Below are positions 43,510 to 52,222 of a stretch of DNA of 64,000 nucleotides, piece after piece (position 1 is the first letter of the stretch; every line of letters begins with the position of its first letter). Below the pieces are notes generated by a model. It saw only the letters and a list, made by a program, of their open reading frames with translations, was not told the origin of the DNA and did not search any database. The position numbers were made by a program, and so were the translations under genes. Location: positions 434,001 through 498,000 of the forward strand of contig NZ_AP019400.1 in the NCBI RefSeq assembly GCF_004295585.1, written 5' to 3'. Origin of the DNA: Cohnella abietis. Its GTDB lineage: Bacteria; Bacillota; Bacilli; Paenibacillales; Paenibacillaceae.

Positions 43510-44331
43510 GTGTCAGTGGGTTCGATATCAGTGGCATTAGGATTGTATTCGGTATACAAGGAGTTTCAGCGCGACCTGGAGTCGACGCTGCGCAGAGTCA
43601 AGGTAATCGGCTATGAAGGGGTGGAATTCTACGGCCCGTTCGTTCATGAGCCGGAGAAAATTAAAAATCTGCTGGAGGAAATCGGACTCGTCAACTGCGG
43701 CTGGCATACGGAATGGAAATTGCTGCAGGCAGATACGATTGACGCAACGCTGGACTACCACACCCGCGCCGGAACGACCAATATTATTATCCCGGCCTTG
43801 GGCGGGCCTTGGCAGATCGGACATAAGCAGAGCGAGGATTGCGCGGAGGTGTGGGTGCAATATGCAGTCCGCATCAATGAACTTGCGAGGCTGGCGGAAG
43901 AACGGAATTTCCGCATCGGCTACCATACCCATGCGCATGAATTTAATACGCATTTTGGCGAGTCGACGCCGTGGTCGCTTCTTAGCGAACATACCCATTC
44001 CGGCATCATACTGGAGCTGGATACAGGCAATTGCATTGAAGCGGAAGCTGATCCGGCCCAAGTTATTGCAGATCACCCGGGAAGAGTACAGCTTGTGCAT
44101 TGCAAGCCCTTCTCCCGTAATTTTGGCCACGAGACATTCATCGGCAGTGCTACAGATGACAATGATTGGTCGGCGATTCTTGAGGCATGCAGCCGCTCAG
44201 GAACCGAATGGCTGATTGTAGAGCATGAATCGGAGACGGAGTATCCCCAGTTTCATGGTGCGGAACGGTGTTATTCCGGGATGCTGGAGCAGCTCGGGCG
44301 GCTTAAGCCGGCTGTAGATAGAGAAGATTAG
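43510..44331 (+). CDS. Sugar phosphate isomerase/epimerase (xylose-isomerase-like TIM barrel)
   Basis: A cytoplasmic enzyme of 273 residues. The AP-endonuclease-2/xylose-isomerase-like barrel is marked by YEGVEFYGPF, FRIGYHTHAHEF, SGIILELDTGNCIEA and VQLVHCKPF, with the Glu, Asp, His and Glu (IVEHE) that normally hold a divalent metal. It probably isomerises or epimerises the imported sugar or a keto derivative. Starts at a GTG with GAGGGAG before it, 19 bases after the ThuA gene. Confidence 0.85.
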   Translation: MSVGSISVALGLYSVYKEFQRDLESTLRRVKVIGYEGVEFYGPFVHEPEKIKNLLEEIGLVNCGWHTEWKLLQADTIDATLDYHTRAGTTNIIIPALGGPWQIGHKQSEDCAEVWVQYAVRINELARLAEERNFRIGYHTHAHEFNTHFGESTPWSLLSEHTHSGIILELDTGNCIEAEADPAQVIADHPGRVQLVHCKPFSRNFGHETFIGSATDDNDWSAILEACSRSGTEWLIVEHESETEYPQFHGAERCYSGMLEQLGRLKPAVDRED

Positions 44332-44440
44332 CAGAGCACAGATGCGACATGCAGAAGCTGATGAGCTGCGCATGAAAGCCAAGCGGATTTTCTGCTGCCC
44401 ATGCATCGGCTTTGTTACTAAACCAGTGGGAGATGTTACT

Positions 44441-45427
44441 GTGATACAGATAAATCAGGGGATAAGATTCACAGGCAAGCAGCAAGCATCGCTTGTGCAG
44501 TGCGATTGGGAGCCATCGCCGCTTGCAGCGGATGAAATTATAGGGCGAACGATCGTATCTCTCATTTCGAATGGCTCGGAGATGGGCGCATATATGGACT
44601 TTTCCGGGGGAATGAAGTATCCGGTAGAGACTGGCTATGCCGCTATTCTCGAGGTGCTTGAGGTGGGGGAAGAGGTTACAAATGTGAAAGTGGGCGAACG
44701 TGTTCTTGCGTTGTCCCCGCATCAGGCATACAGCCGGGTCAAATTCAATGATTATATTCCTGTCCCGGCGGGAATGAAGCCGGAGCATGCCGTCATTGGC
44801 CGATTCCCGGCAGTCTCGATGACCTCCATGATTCATTCCCGAATCCGCCCGACAGAATCGGTTATGGTAATGGGGCTTGGTATCGTGGGCCTCATGTGCG
44901 CGCAAGTGATGCAGCATTGCGGTTATGAGGTCTATGCCTTTGATCCGAACGAGGGCCGCAGAGCAACAGCCCGCTCTTGCGGATTGCGCCATGTATATAC
45001 CTCACCAGATGAAGTGCCGGGACTGAAAGGAACGGCTGGATTGGCGATAGATTGCTCCGGCAGGGAAGAGGCGGTATATTCCTTGCTTGCCAATCTGCGC
45101 AAGGGCGGGGAACTGTATCTGGTCGGCGTGCCTTGGTTCCGTTCGACGGACAAGTTCGCACATGATTTGCTGCGCAGCATTTTCTATGGATATGTACAGG
45201 TAAATTCCGGCTGGGAATGGTCCATTCCTAGACATTCTTCTGAGTTCCATCCTAACAGCAATCATGGGAGCATCAGGAAGGCTATGGAATGGATTCGCGA
45301 CGGGCTGCTCCAGGTAGAGAACATTTATGATATCTATACACCAAGCGCATGTGGAGAAGTGTATGCGGGAATTGCTGACAGCACATTGACGAAACCCTGC
45401 GTTATTTTTGATTGGAGCTCGGTTTAA
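44441..45427 (+). CDS. Medium-chain dehydrogenase/reductase
   Basis: An oxidoreductase of 328 residues from the proposed GTG start. The N-terminal half is GroES-like (SLISNGSEMG, GYAAILEVLEVGEEVTNVKVGERVLA). The Rossmann half shows VMVMGLGIVGLMCAQVMQHC with the GLGIVG nucleotide site and an acidic residue at the end of strand two (AFDP), which favours NAD. The catalytic Cys and structural cysteines of zinc alcohol dehydrogenases are not obvious. The GTG at 44441 has GGGAG eight bases upstream; the frame is open to 44342. It may oxidise a sugar hydroxyl, to fit with ThuA. Confidence 0.78.
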   Translation: MIQINQGIRFTGKQQASLVQCDWEPSPLAADEIIGRTIVSLISNGSEMGAYMDFSGGMKYPVETGYAAILEVLEVGEEVTNVKVGERVLALSPHQAYSRVKFNDYIPVPAGMKPEHAVIGRFPAVSMTSMIHSRIRPTESVMVMGLGIVGLMCAQVMQHCGYEVYAFDPNEGRRATARSCGLRHVYTSPDEVPGLKGTAGLAIDCSGREEAVYSLLANLRKGGELYLVGVPWFRSTDKFAHDLLRSIFYGYVQVNSGWEWSIPRHSSEFHPNSNHGSIRKAMEWIRDGLLQVENIYDIYTPSACGEVYAGIADSTLTKPCVIFDWSSV

Positions 45428-45481
45428 TACGGCTTGCCGCCGACAGCTAGCTCATCACAATTCCAGGAAGCGAGTGAGACG

Positions 45482-45892
45482 ATGTATACGACAACTAAAA
45501 AGCAGGGTATCCATCATGTTTGCCTAAAGACACGGGATATCGAAAGTACAGTCAAGTTTTACATGGAAGGTCTTGGCGCTCGCTTTGTTGTGGAATGGGG
45601 CAAGGATGGGGCCGAGGATCATGCGGTGCTGGTGGATCTTGGCGAGGGCGATTTCCTGGAAATCTACGAGACGAAGAGGGAATTTGTCGATGGAATGTGG
45701 GAGCATCTGGCAGTTCGAACGATGGATATCGAGGAATCGGTGCGTCGGGCCGTAGCGGCGGGAGCAACGCCTCTTGGCGTTCCGCGCCATAGTAATATTC
45801 CGGCCCGCTCGGGCGAAATCGTCAGCTTGAGCTTCTCCTATGTTCGTGCGCCGGGCGGTGAGCTCGTTGAGTTCATTCAGGATGACAATTAA
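45482..45892 (+). CDS. VOC-family protein
   Basis: A protein of 136 residues, paralogue of the VOC protein at 35984: GIHHVCLKTRDIESTVKFY at the start, GDFLEIYE in the middle, APGGELVEFIQDDN at the end. Metal-ligand candidates (His in IHHV, His in WEHLAV, Glu in LVEF) are conserved between the two. Start at 45482 agrees with the paralogue. It is 54 bases after the dehydrogenase gene. Function in the sugar pathway is unknown. Confidence 0.83.
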   Translation: MYTTTKKQGIHHVCLKTRDIESTVKFYMEGLGARFVVEWGKDGAEDHAVLVDLGEGDFLEIYETKREFVDGMWEHLAVRTMDIEESVRRAVAAGATPLGVPRHSNIPARSGEIVSLSFSYVRAPGGELVEFIQDDN

Positions 45893-45965
45893 TAACAGGC
45901 CTTCGCACCATGATTTGTCTTCAGTTCCTACGCCAAAAAAGCAAGTGCTATCAGGAGGAACCACG

Positions 45966-46922
45966 ATGGAGAAGTCTGTACTGGCTGTTGATTTGGGAGG
46001 AACGAAAATCTTGATTGGGGAGGTTTCGCTGGACGGCGAGGTGCTCGGAAGCAAGATTTATGAATCGACAGTAATATCGCAAGAACAAGCATTCGAGACG
46101 TTAGCTGCAGGCCTCAGAGATTATATCAAACATGTGGGACTGCGGCGTGAAGCGGCGGCTATCGGTATCGGTGTAGTAGGACGGGTCAATACGAGAGAGG
46201 GCATCTGGCTCGAAATTGATCCTTCCAGAAGTCAGCCGATCGAGCTCGCCCAGAAGATTAGCGAGCTGTTCGAGATGCCGTGCACAATCGGCAATGATGT
46301 CTACTGTGCAACGCTCGCGGAGCAGAAATGGGGCTGCGGCACCTACTCGGACAATTTTATTTATATGAATATCGGTACGGGGATTGCCGCCCGCTGCGTA
46401 GTAAACGGCGAGCCGATTATCGGCGGACATTTCAATGCGGGCGAGGTTGGGCATCACGTAGTAGATTATGACAGCGATGTTCAATGCCTATGCGGAAGGA
46501 AGGGCTGTGTGGAGCCGTTGGCTTCCGGGCTCGGGATGCACAATCGGATCGTTGCACTGAAGCCGTCCTATCCCGATTCGGCCATTGTCATCCCGAATGA
46601 AGGCCGCGTAGGCGTCGAAGAAATTTTTGCTGGCTACGATCACGGCGATCCGCTCTGCACAGAGGTTGTGGATACTGCGCTGCAGGCTGTAGCGGAAACG
46701 ATTATGAATATGGTCCGCTTCTCCGATCCAGACACTGTCGTACTTGGCGGCGGCGTTGTTAGCGGGAGCTGGTTTATGGATAAGCTGCAGTCACGGCTGC
46801 AGGCGAAGACGATGCGTTTCGTTATTAACGGCGTGAAGAAGACGGCGATCGACGAGGCTTATATCGGATTGAAGGGCGCTTCAAGGCTGGCTATACGAAC
46901 GATGTCCAAGCTGGAAGCTTAA
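45966..46922 (+). CDS. ROK-family sugar kinase
   Basis: A cytoplasmic kinase of 318 residues with the ATP site VDLGGTKI near 8-15, the catalytic region NDVYC, and the ROK zinc cluster CLCGRKGCVEPLASG near 174-188. Members phosphorylate glucose, N-acetylglucosamine, N-acetylmannosamine or fructose. There is no N-terminal DNA-binding domain, so it is an enzyme and not a NagC/XylR-type repressor. AGGAGG lies seven bases before the ATG at 45966. It should phosphorylate the monosaccharide released by the GH9 enzyme encoded next. Confidence 0.88.
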   Translation: MEKSVLAVDLGGTKILIGEVSLDGEVLGSKIYESTVISQEQAFETLAAGLRDYIKHVGLRREAAAIGIGVVGRVNTREGIWLEIDPSRSQPIELAQKISELFEMPCTIGNDVYCATLAEQKWGCGTYSDNFIYMNIGTGIAARCVVNGEPIIGGHFNAGEVGHHVVDYDSDVQCLCGRKGCVEPLASGLGMHNRIVALKPSYPDSAIVIPNEGRVGVEEIFAGYDHGDPLCTEVVDTALQAVAETIMNMVRFSDPDTVVLGGGVVSGSWFMDKLQSRLQAKTMRFVINGVKKTAIDEAYIGLKGASRLAIRTMSKLEA

Positions 46923-46944
46923 AAGGGGGAGGGATAACGAAATT

Positions 46945-49344
46945 ATGGCAACGAAAATAGCACGTGAACTTGAACGGTCCAATCTGATTCACAGACCGTT
47001 GAAGGTGGACGAGAGCGCGTCCTTGGAAGCGGACAGCTTGAAGAAGGAAGTATTGGATCGAGTCGTCATTCTCGATGGGGTCACGGGCGGCGATCGGTGG
47101 ATGCATCGCGGACTCGGAGCGTCAAGCGTGCTGGAAGGAGGTCAGTTGCAACTGACCTCTCCGTTTGTTATGGATGTATGGCCGGAGGGTTCGTCTAGCG
47201 ACGGAGATTACAGCACTTATGGGCATGTAGGCATCTATCGGACGTTCGAGCAAGAGAATTGGGAGAAATTCAACCGGATTTCCTTCGAGATTTACCCGGA
47301 TTGCAGCGGGATGTCGAACCCGCATATTAAGGTAGCCGTTAAAAATGACGGTACGATCAAAATTCCCGATATTTATCACCGTGAAGGCTCCAATGTCATT
47401 AATTTGAAAGACCGCCAGTGGAATGTATGCTCGATGGAAATCCCGGACTTGCCGAGGGACGGGATTACCGAGCTTGAGTTTGGCTACGATATGTACGGCA
47501 AAGACCGTGCAAGCGGCGATACGATGAAATATCTCATTCGTAACGTCTCTCTGGAGAAGGTAGCCTACCCGAACATTTCGAAGGGATGGCAGCCAAGAAG
47601 CAAGGATATTATTTTTTCCCATAACGGCTATAGCGTAGCGCAGCCTAAAACGATGATTTTGGCGGAGCAGCAGACATCGTCTTTCGCCGTTATTGAGCTT
47701 GAGACGGGAGAGGAGAAGTTTGCCGGTCCCGTTAATCGCGTGAGCACTTCCATCGGCAGCTTCTCCGTCGTGGACTTTTCTGTGTTTAAGGAGAAAGGGA
47801 AGTATATCGTCCGGGTGGGCGAGCTGCTGACCAAACCGTTCGAGATTGGCGACGCGGCCGACCGATGGGAAGATTCCATCTGGAAATCGATTAACTTTAT
47901 CTATTGCGAGCGCTGCGGATGTCCGGTGCACGGCATTCACGGCAGTTGCCATGAGGATATTCTCGCTCGGCATAACGGCGGAACGATCATTTTCAATGGC
48001 GGATGGCATGATGCGGGCGATGTATCCCAGCAACTGGTGCAGACGGCGGAGGTGGCAAGCGCCCTCTACGAGATTGCCCATCAGGTGAAGGAGAGCAACT
48101 ATCCGCTGTACCTTCGTCTTGTCGAAGAGGGGGAATGGGGCGTGGACTTCATTCTGAAGACCCGATTCGGCGACGGCTATCGTGCCACAAGCGCTGGTAT
48201 CCGAATTTGGTCGGACGGCATTATGGGCAATATGGACGATATGACAGCCCGCGTGCACAACAATCCGTATGAAAACTTTATCCTCTCCGGCATAGAGGCG
48301 CAGATCGCCTTGTTCACGGAGGACGGGGATATGCTGAAGGATAAATTAACGCTCTGCGCGATCCAGGATTTCCAATATGCGGTCGAGCAATTCGAGCTCA
48401 GAGGCTTTGCGCCCAAGCCGATCTTCTGGGAGCACACCTATATGAGCTCGGAAAGCTTGTTCATGGCGACGGCTTCATGGTCGGCATCGCTCCAATACCG
48501 GCTGACGGGCGAGGCTTCCTATGCAAGCAAGGCGGTCCAATATTTAGACTATGTGATCGATTCGCAAGAGCTTAGCGGCATTTTAACCGATGATGGCAAC
48601 ACCGTAGCCGGTTTCTTCTACCGGACGCCGGAGAAGAAGGTCGTTCAGCACTTCAACCATCAGGCCAGAGAGCATATGTATTTGCAGGCATTCGACGAAA
48701 TTCTCAAGACGCAGCGCGAGCATGCCAAGCGCGACGCTTGGATGGAATCCGTCCGGAGCTACGGGGAATATGTCAAGTTTCTGACCGCCTTTACGGCACC
48801 GTATCCCATGATTTCAAGTGGCATCTACCATGTGGATGAGAATGAGGACGGCGAAAGCTTCAATCTCCAGCATTTGTTGGTCGGAGAGGAAGCGAAAGCG
48901 TTATATACGGAGCAATTGAGGCAGGGTGTCCGTCTGAACGATGACTATTACTTGAAGCGGTTCCCGGTCTGGTTCTCGTTCAAGGGCAACACGGCGATCG
49001 CACTTTCTACAGGCAAGGCAGCATCCCTGGCAGGCATGCTGCTTGACGATCAGGAGCTGATCTCGATTGCCGAGAGCCAGCTGCAATGGGTAGTAGGCAA
49101 AAATCCGTTCGGGCAATCGCTGATGTACGGCGAAGGCTATAACTTCGCCCAGCAGTATAGTGTGCTTAGCGGCGAAATTGTAGGTGAAATTCCGGTAGGC
49201 GTGCAAACCTTCGAGAACGAGGACGTGCCCTACTGGCCGCAAATGAACAATGCCACCTACAAGGAAGTGTGGGTCGGTCTTGCAGGCAAATGGCTGTCTC
49301 TGCTCTCCGACTTGTACGCGTACGACAAGCAGAGCGAGACTTGA
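46945..49344 (+). CDS. GH9-family glycoside hydrolase without signal peptide
   Basis: A large glycosidase of 799 residues. Residues about 55-215 are a beta-sandwich like a carbohydrate module, 220-300 an Ig-like domain typical of GH9 (CelD_N), and 310-790 the (alpha/alpha)6 barrel. GGWHDAGDVSQ carries the catalytic-base aspartate pair of GH9; VVGKNPFGQS and the late NNATYKEVWVG sit at the C-terminal active-site positions, with Glu as the possible acid. There is no signal peptide or lipobox, so it acts inside the cell on imported oligosaccharide. Most GH9 are secreted endoglucanases; a few are exo-beta-glucosaminidases, which would suit the ROK and SIS neighbours. Confidence 0.85.
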   Translation: MATKIARELERSNLIHRPLKVDESASLEADSLKKEVLDRVVILDGVTGGDRWMHRGLGASSVLEGGQLQLTSPFVMDVWPEGSSSDGDYSTYGHVGIYRTFEQENWEKFNRISFEIYPDCSGMSNPHIKVAVKNDGTIKIPDIYHREGSNVINLKDRQWNVCSMEIPDLPRDGITELEFGYDMYGKDRASGDTMKYLIRNVSLEKVAYPNISKGWQPRSKDIIFSHNGYSVAQPKTMILAEQQTSSFAVIELETGEEKFAGPVNRVSTSIGSFSVVDFSVFKEKGKYIVRVGELLTKPFEIGDAADRWEDSIWKSINFIYCERCGCPVHGIHGSCHEDILARHNGGTIIFNGGWHDAGDVSQQLVQTAEVASALYEIAHQVKESNYPLYLRLVEEGEWGVDFILKTRFGDGYRATSAGIRIWSDGIMGNMDDMTARVHNNPYENFILSGIEAQIALFTEDGDMLKDKLTLCAIQDFQYAVEQFELRGFAPKPIFWEHTYMSSESLFMATASWSASLQYRLTGEASYASKAVQYLDYVIDSQELSGILTDDGNTVAGFFYRTPEKKVVQHFNHQAREHMYLQAFDEILKTQREHAKRDAWMESVRSYGEYVKFLTAFTAPYPMISSGIYHVDENEDGESFNLQHLLVGEEAKALYTEQLRQGVRLNDDYYLKRFPVWFSFKGNTAIALSTGKAASLAGMLLDDQELISIAESQLQWVVGKNPFGQSLMYGEGYNFAQQYSVLSGEIVGEIPVGVQTFENEDVPYWPQMNNATYKEVWVGLAGKWLSLLSDLYAYDKQSET

Positions 49345-49475
49345 GCAACCAATATTGCGACATTATGAACCGGCAGCGTGATCTGCCGGTTCATAATGTC
49401 GGTAGGAGTAGGTAGGCTGCCATGAAAAGCAAGGTGAAGTCTGGCGGCATAAGCCATGTATAGGAGGAAGAATCG

Positions 49476-50561
49476 ATGAAACCGACAATGATGACCTATA
49501 TTCAAGAAGAGCAGGCGGTAACGGAAGGCATTCTCGGCAGCTACCCGGGCAATGTGGATGCCTTCGCGGAGCTGGCGGCGGACAATAAGACGGAATGGCT
49601 TATTTTGGCGACCGGTTCAAGTATCAATGCTGCGCTAAGCGCCAAATATTATATCGAGAAAGTGGCGGATGTGCGGATTGACGTCAGAGAACCGTTCAAT
49701 TTCACGCATTACGATAAAATCAGTCCGCATTGCGATCTGGTCATCGGCATTTCGCAAAGCGGCCAGAGCACTTCGACGATCGGCGCCCTGAAGCGGATTC
49801 GCAAGGAAACAGGTCTCAAAACGGTCGCTTTCACGAGCGATGTGACGACGGCTATTTCCGAAGCGGCTGATGTGACGCTTGACATCGGCTGTGGCAAGGA
49901 AAGAGTCGGTTACGTGACCAAGGGGTTTATCGCAACAGTATTGACGCTGATGCTCGCCGGCCTTAAGACAGCAGTAGCGAAAAAAACGCTGACGGAACAG
50001 GAGGAGCAGGACCATCTCGATAAATTCCGCGCTGCGGTAGCCGCTATACCGCAAACGATCGCCAAAACAGAGGTGTTCTTCGAGCAGCACAAGGAGGATT
50101 TGGCGAGTGCGCCTAGATTTTCCGCTGTTGGTTACGGCCCTACCGTCGGAACGGTGAAGGAATTTGAAACAAAATTTACAGAAACGGTTCGCATGCCGTC
50201 GCAGGGGATCGATCTGGAGGCCTTCATGCATGGACCGTATCTTGAGGTCAATCCGGAGCACCGTATTTTCTTCGTTGAAACAGAAAGTCCGATCAAGGAG
50301 CGGATGGAGCTGTTGATTGCGTACGAGAGCCGGATTACGAACTACACCTATACCGTCACGTTAGGTAAAGCGGAGAATGACCGTACGATTGGTCTGGAGG
50401 TGAAGCTGGACGAGTTCATGGCTCCGTTCATTATGATTATACCGTTCCAGATTTTGGCTCATCATATTTCGGGAGCAAGAGGAATCGATTTGACCCAGCG
50501 GATTTATACCGACTTCGGGGTAGCTATGAAGAGCAAGACACAGCCGGGAGACTACGCATAA
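49476..50561 (+). CDS. SIS-domain phosphosugar isomerase/deaminase
   Basis: A protein of 361 residues made of two SIS domains, like the isomerase half of GlmS and like FrlB, AgaS and NagB-II enzymes. First domain: LILATGSSINAALSAKYYIE, then GISQSGQST with the phosphate-binding serines; second: SAVGYGPTVGTVKEFETKF and a MHGPYLEV loop. There is no glutaminase domain. It should convert a 6-phosphorylated sugar or amino sugar to fructose 6-phosphate with loss of the amino group or an amine. Strong AGGAGG site. Last gene of the operon, followed by a terminator. Confidence 0.88.
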   Translation: MKPTMMTYIQEEQAVTEGILGSYPGNVDAFAELAADNKTEWLILATGSSINAALSAKYYIEKVADVRIDVREPFNFTHYDKISPHCDLVIGISQSGQSTSTIGALKRIRKETGLKTVAFTSDVTTAISEAADVTLDIGCGKERVGYVTKGFIATVLTLMLAGLKTAVAKKTLTEQEEQDHLDKFRAAVAAIPQTIAKTEVFFEQHKEDLASAPRFSAVGYGPTVGTVKEFETKFTETVRMPSQGIDLEAFMHGPYLEVNPEHRIFFVETESPIKERMELLIAYESRITNYTYTVTLGKAENDRTIGLEVKLDEFMAPFIMIIPFQILAHHISGARGIDLTQRIYTDFGVAMKSKTQPGDYA

Positions 50562-50637
50562 GAGCGGAATAGCCGGGCGTGCGCAGCTGAGCAATGAGTA
50601 GATAGAATGTTTTTAAAACTTCATTTTTAATAGTCGG

Positions 50638-50670
50638 AAGAGACTGTGAGCTTTACGCAGTCTCTTTTTT
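50638..50670 (+). terminator. Terminator of the carbohydrate operon
   Basis: AAGAGACTG/CAGTCTCTT nine-base stem, 11-base loop, then T-run. Confidence 0.9.
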
Positions 50671-50766
50671 GCATCTATTAATCTACTCTTAAAATGATCG
50701 TATCAACATAAACCACATTGATTGAATTGGTACATACTGATAGAAAAAATGTCGAAAAAATAGATG

Positions 50767-50793
50767 CAAAAAGCCGCCAAAAGCGATGGCGGC
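50767..50793 (-). terminator. Terminator of the GNAT gene
   Basis: GCCGCC/GGCGGC stem (50773-50778 and 50788-50793) followed on the minus strand by five T. Confidence 0.75.
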
Positions 50794-50830
50794 AAGAGAA
50801 TCGAATTTATGATACCAAGAATGCTGGTCA

Positions 50831-51286
50831 TCATTTATTAAATTTTAACTCACGTATAACTTCACGTTCGTTCTGGCTTACTTCTTCAAAGCCCAGAGAG
50901 TCGTACAAGCGGGATGCTCGCTCGTTCTCAGGCCGATGCCCAAGTACGATTTTGTCGCAGTCGTACTTCTCTTTAATAGTACGTACAAGCTCCTCCATGC
51001 CAGCCCATCCCAATCCTCTATGCTGGAACTTATGATCGATCATGTAGGCCATAATCCAGTGGCTCTCATCGTCCGGATCGATGGCGTAAACCGCAAATCC
51101 CACTAATTGTTCGCCAGCGTAAATAGCTAGAGGAGTAAACCCGCAATACGCTGACTCTGCAAGCCAATAGACTACTGGTATAGGAAAAACTTCTTTCTGC
51201 TCGTCCGTCACTTCCAGTAGGGTGCAGGCATACCAATTATTTTGATCGATTGAACGGAGCTCAACTAATCCATGTGCGATAGACAT
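50831..51286 (-). CDS. GNAT-family N-acetyltransferase
   Basis: A cytoplasmic acetyl-CoA-dependent acetyltransferase of 151 residues. The acetyl-CoA site is MIDHKFQHRGLGWAGMEEL (Q/RxxGxG/A motif HRGLGW) and the late NERASRLYDSLGF segment is typical. It is most like diamine/spermidine or ribosomal GNATs; the substrate is not certain. The ATG at 51286 is preferred, with GGGAGG about 12 bases upstream; one seven codons earlier precedes the site. A small ORF lies just upstream on the same strand. Confidence 0.85.
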   Translation of the reverse strand: MSIAHGLVELRSIDQNNWYACTLLEVTDEQKEVFPIPVVYWLAESAYCGFTPLAIYAGEQLVGFAVYAIDPDDESHWIMAYMIDHKFQHRGLGWAGMEELVRTIKEKYDCDKIVLGHRPENERASRLYDSLGFEEVSQNEREVIRELKFNK

Positions 51287-51310
51287 TATTTTCTGTTTGC
51301 CTCCCATTAC

Positions 51311-51385
51311 CTAATGAGAGATGTTTTTGTTTACGAATAACGACCTCTCATAGGCTCTTTTGTGTTTTTGTTTGTATTCAAACAT
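51311..51385 (-). CDS. Small basic ORF upstream of the GNAT gene
   Basis: A 24-codon frame (MFEYKQKHKRAYERSLF and on) directly preceded by AAGGAG at a spacing of five bases. It is rich in Lys and Arg and unlike any family I know. It ends 24 bases before the GNAT start and could be a leader peptide or a chance frame; the good ribosome site is the only support. Confidence 0.35.
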   Translation of the reverse strand: MFEYKQKHKRAYERSLFVNKNISH

Positions 51386-51499
51386 CATCACTCCTTCAGT
51401 CGTTGTAGGGAATATAAATATTGTGTGTACGAAGAACTCTCCCCCATGTAATATTATTGAATAATCATCCATTTTTTTCAAGCTGTAAAGGAGGGTTTT

Positions 51500-52222
51500 A
51501 TGAAAGCCTTTATTGTAACAGGTGCGTCTCGTGGATTGGGATTTGAGATTTGTAAGCAGCTTATAAGGCGCAATCATCTTATCTTTTCTATAGCTAGGAA
51601 CAATAATGAGTTTCTTTTAGAGCTAGCTACCCACAACGACTGTAAAATACATTCTATAAAATATGATCTACAATACACTGAAGGCATCCCAGATTTAATT
51701 CAAGAGGTACTTAAACTAGTGTCTAATACGGAGTTAGATTCAATTACATTGATTAATAACGCCGCTCAAGTAACCCCATTAGGTCCTGCGGATTGCTGCA
51801 CAACTGAAGAAACAGTAAGAAATGTACAAATAAACTTGTTAGCTCCAATCGTGGTGTCCCAATCATTCATACAGCAGACGAATCAGTTGAATATTCATAG
51901 AGCTATAGTAAATATCTCTTCAGGCTCAGCAAAGCATGCAGCAGCTGGCATGAGTGTGTATTGTGCTTCCAAAGCTGCATTAGATATGTTCACATCCTGC
52001 GTACAGCTTGAGAGCCATAAATTATTAACGATCTATACTGTGGATCCAGGTATGGTTGATACCGATATGCAGGCTTTGGCCCGCAACGAAGAGCTCCTAC
52101 CCATGGCAGCTTTTTTTAGGGAGGCTAAAGTGACGGGGTCTCTAAAGTCTGCGGAAGATGCTGCGAGAAAGATCGTTAGAAGAGTCTTAGCTTCATCGGA
52201 TGCTACGGAAAGGAAGGGGTGA
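51500..52222 (+). CDS. Short-chain dehydrogenase (YueD/benzil-reductase-like)
   Basis: A cytoplasmic NADP-dependent reductase of 240 residues. The coenzyme loop TGASRGLG is at 8-15, NNAAQ near 88-92, the catalytic Ser in NISSGS near 140 and YCASK (Tyr154, Lys158). The overall pattern is that of sepiapterin-reductase-like SDRs, which include B. subtilis YueD, a stereoselective benzil reductase. AAGGAGG precedes the ATG. Its stop codon overlaps a GTG that can start the downstream carboxypeptidase gene. Confidence 0.88.
   Translation: MKAFIVTGASRGLGFEICKQLIRRNHLIFSIARNNNEFLLELATHNDCKIHSIKYDLQYTEGIPDLIQEVLKLVSNTELDSITLINNAAQVTPLGPADCCTTEETVRNVQINLLAPIVVSQSFIQQTNQLNIHRAIVNISSGSAKHAAAGMSVYCASKAALDMFTSCVQLESHKLLTIYTVDPGMVDTDMQALARNEELLPMAAFFREAKVTGSLKSAEDAARKIVRRVLASSDATERKG

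Noticed and set aside
47122..48258. 378-residue minus-strand frame
   Set aside because: Shadow of the GH9 gene; no ribosome site and no recognisable domain.
51311..51577. 88-residue protein in front of the GNAT gene
   Set aside because: The upstream part lies across the SDR promoter region and has no ribosome site; only the last 24 codons follow a good one.
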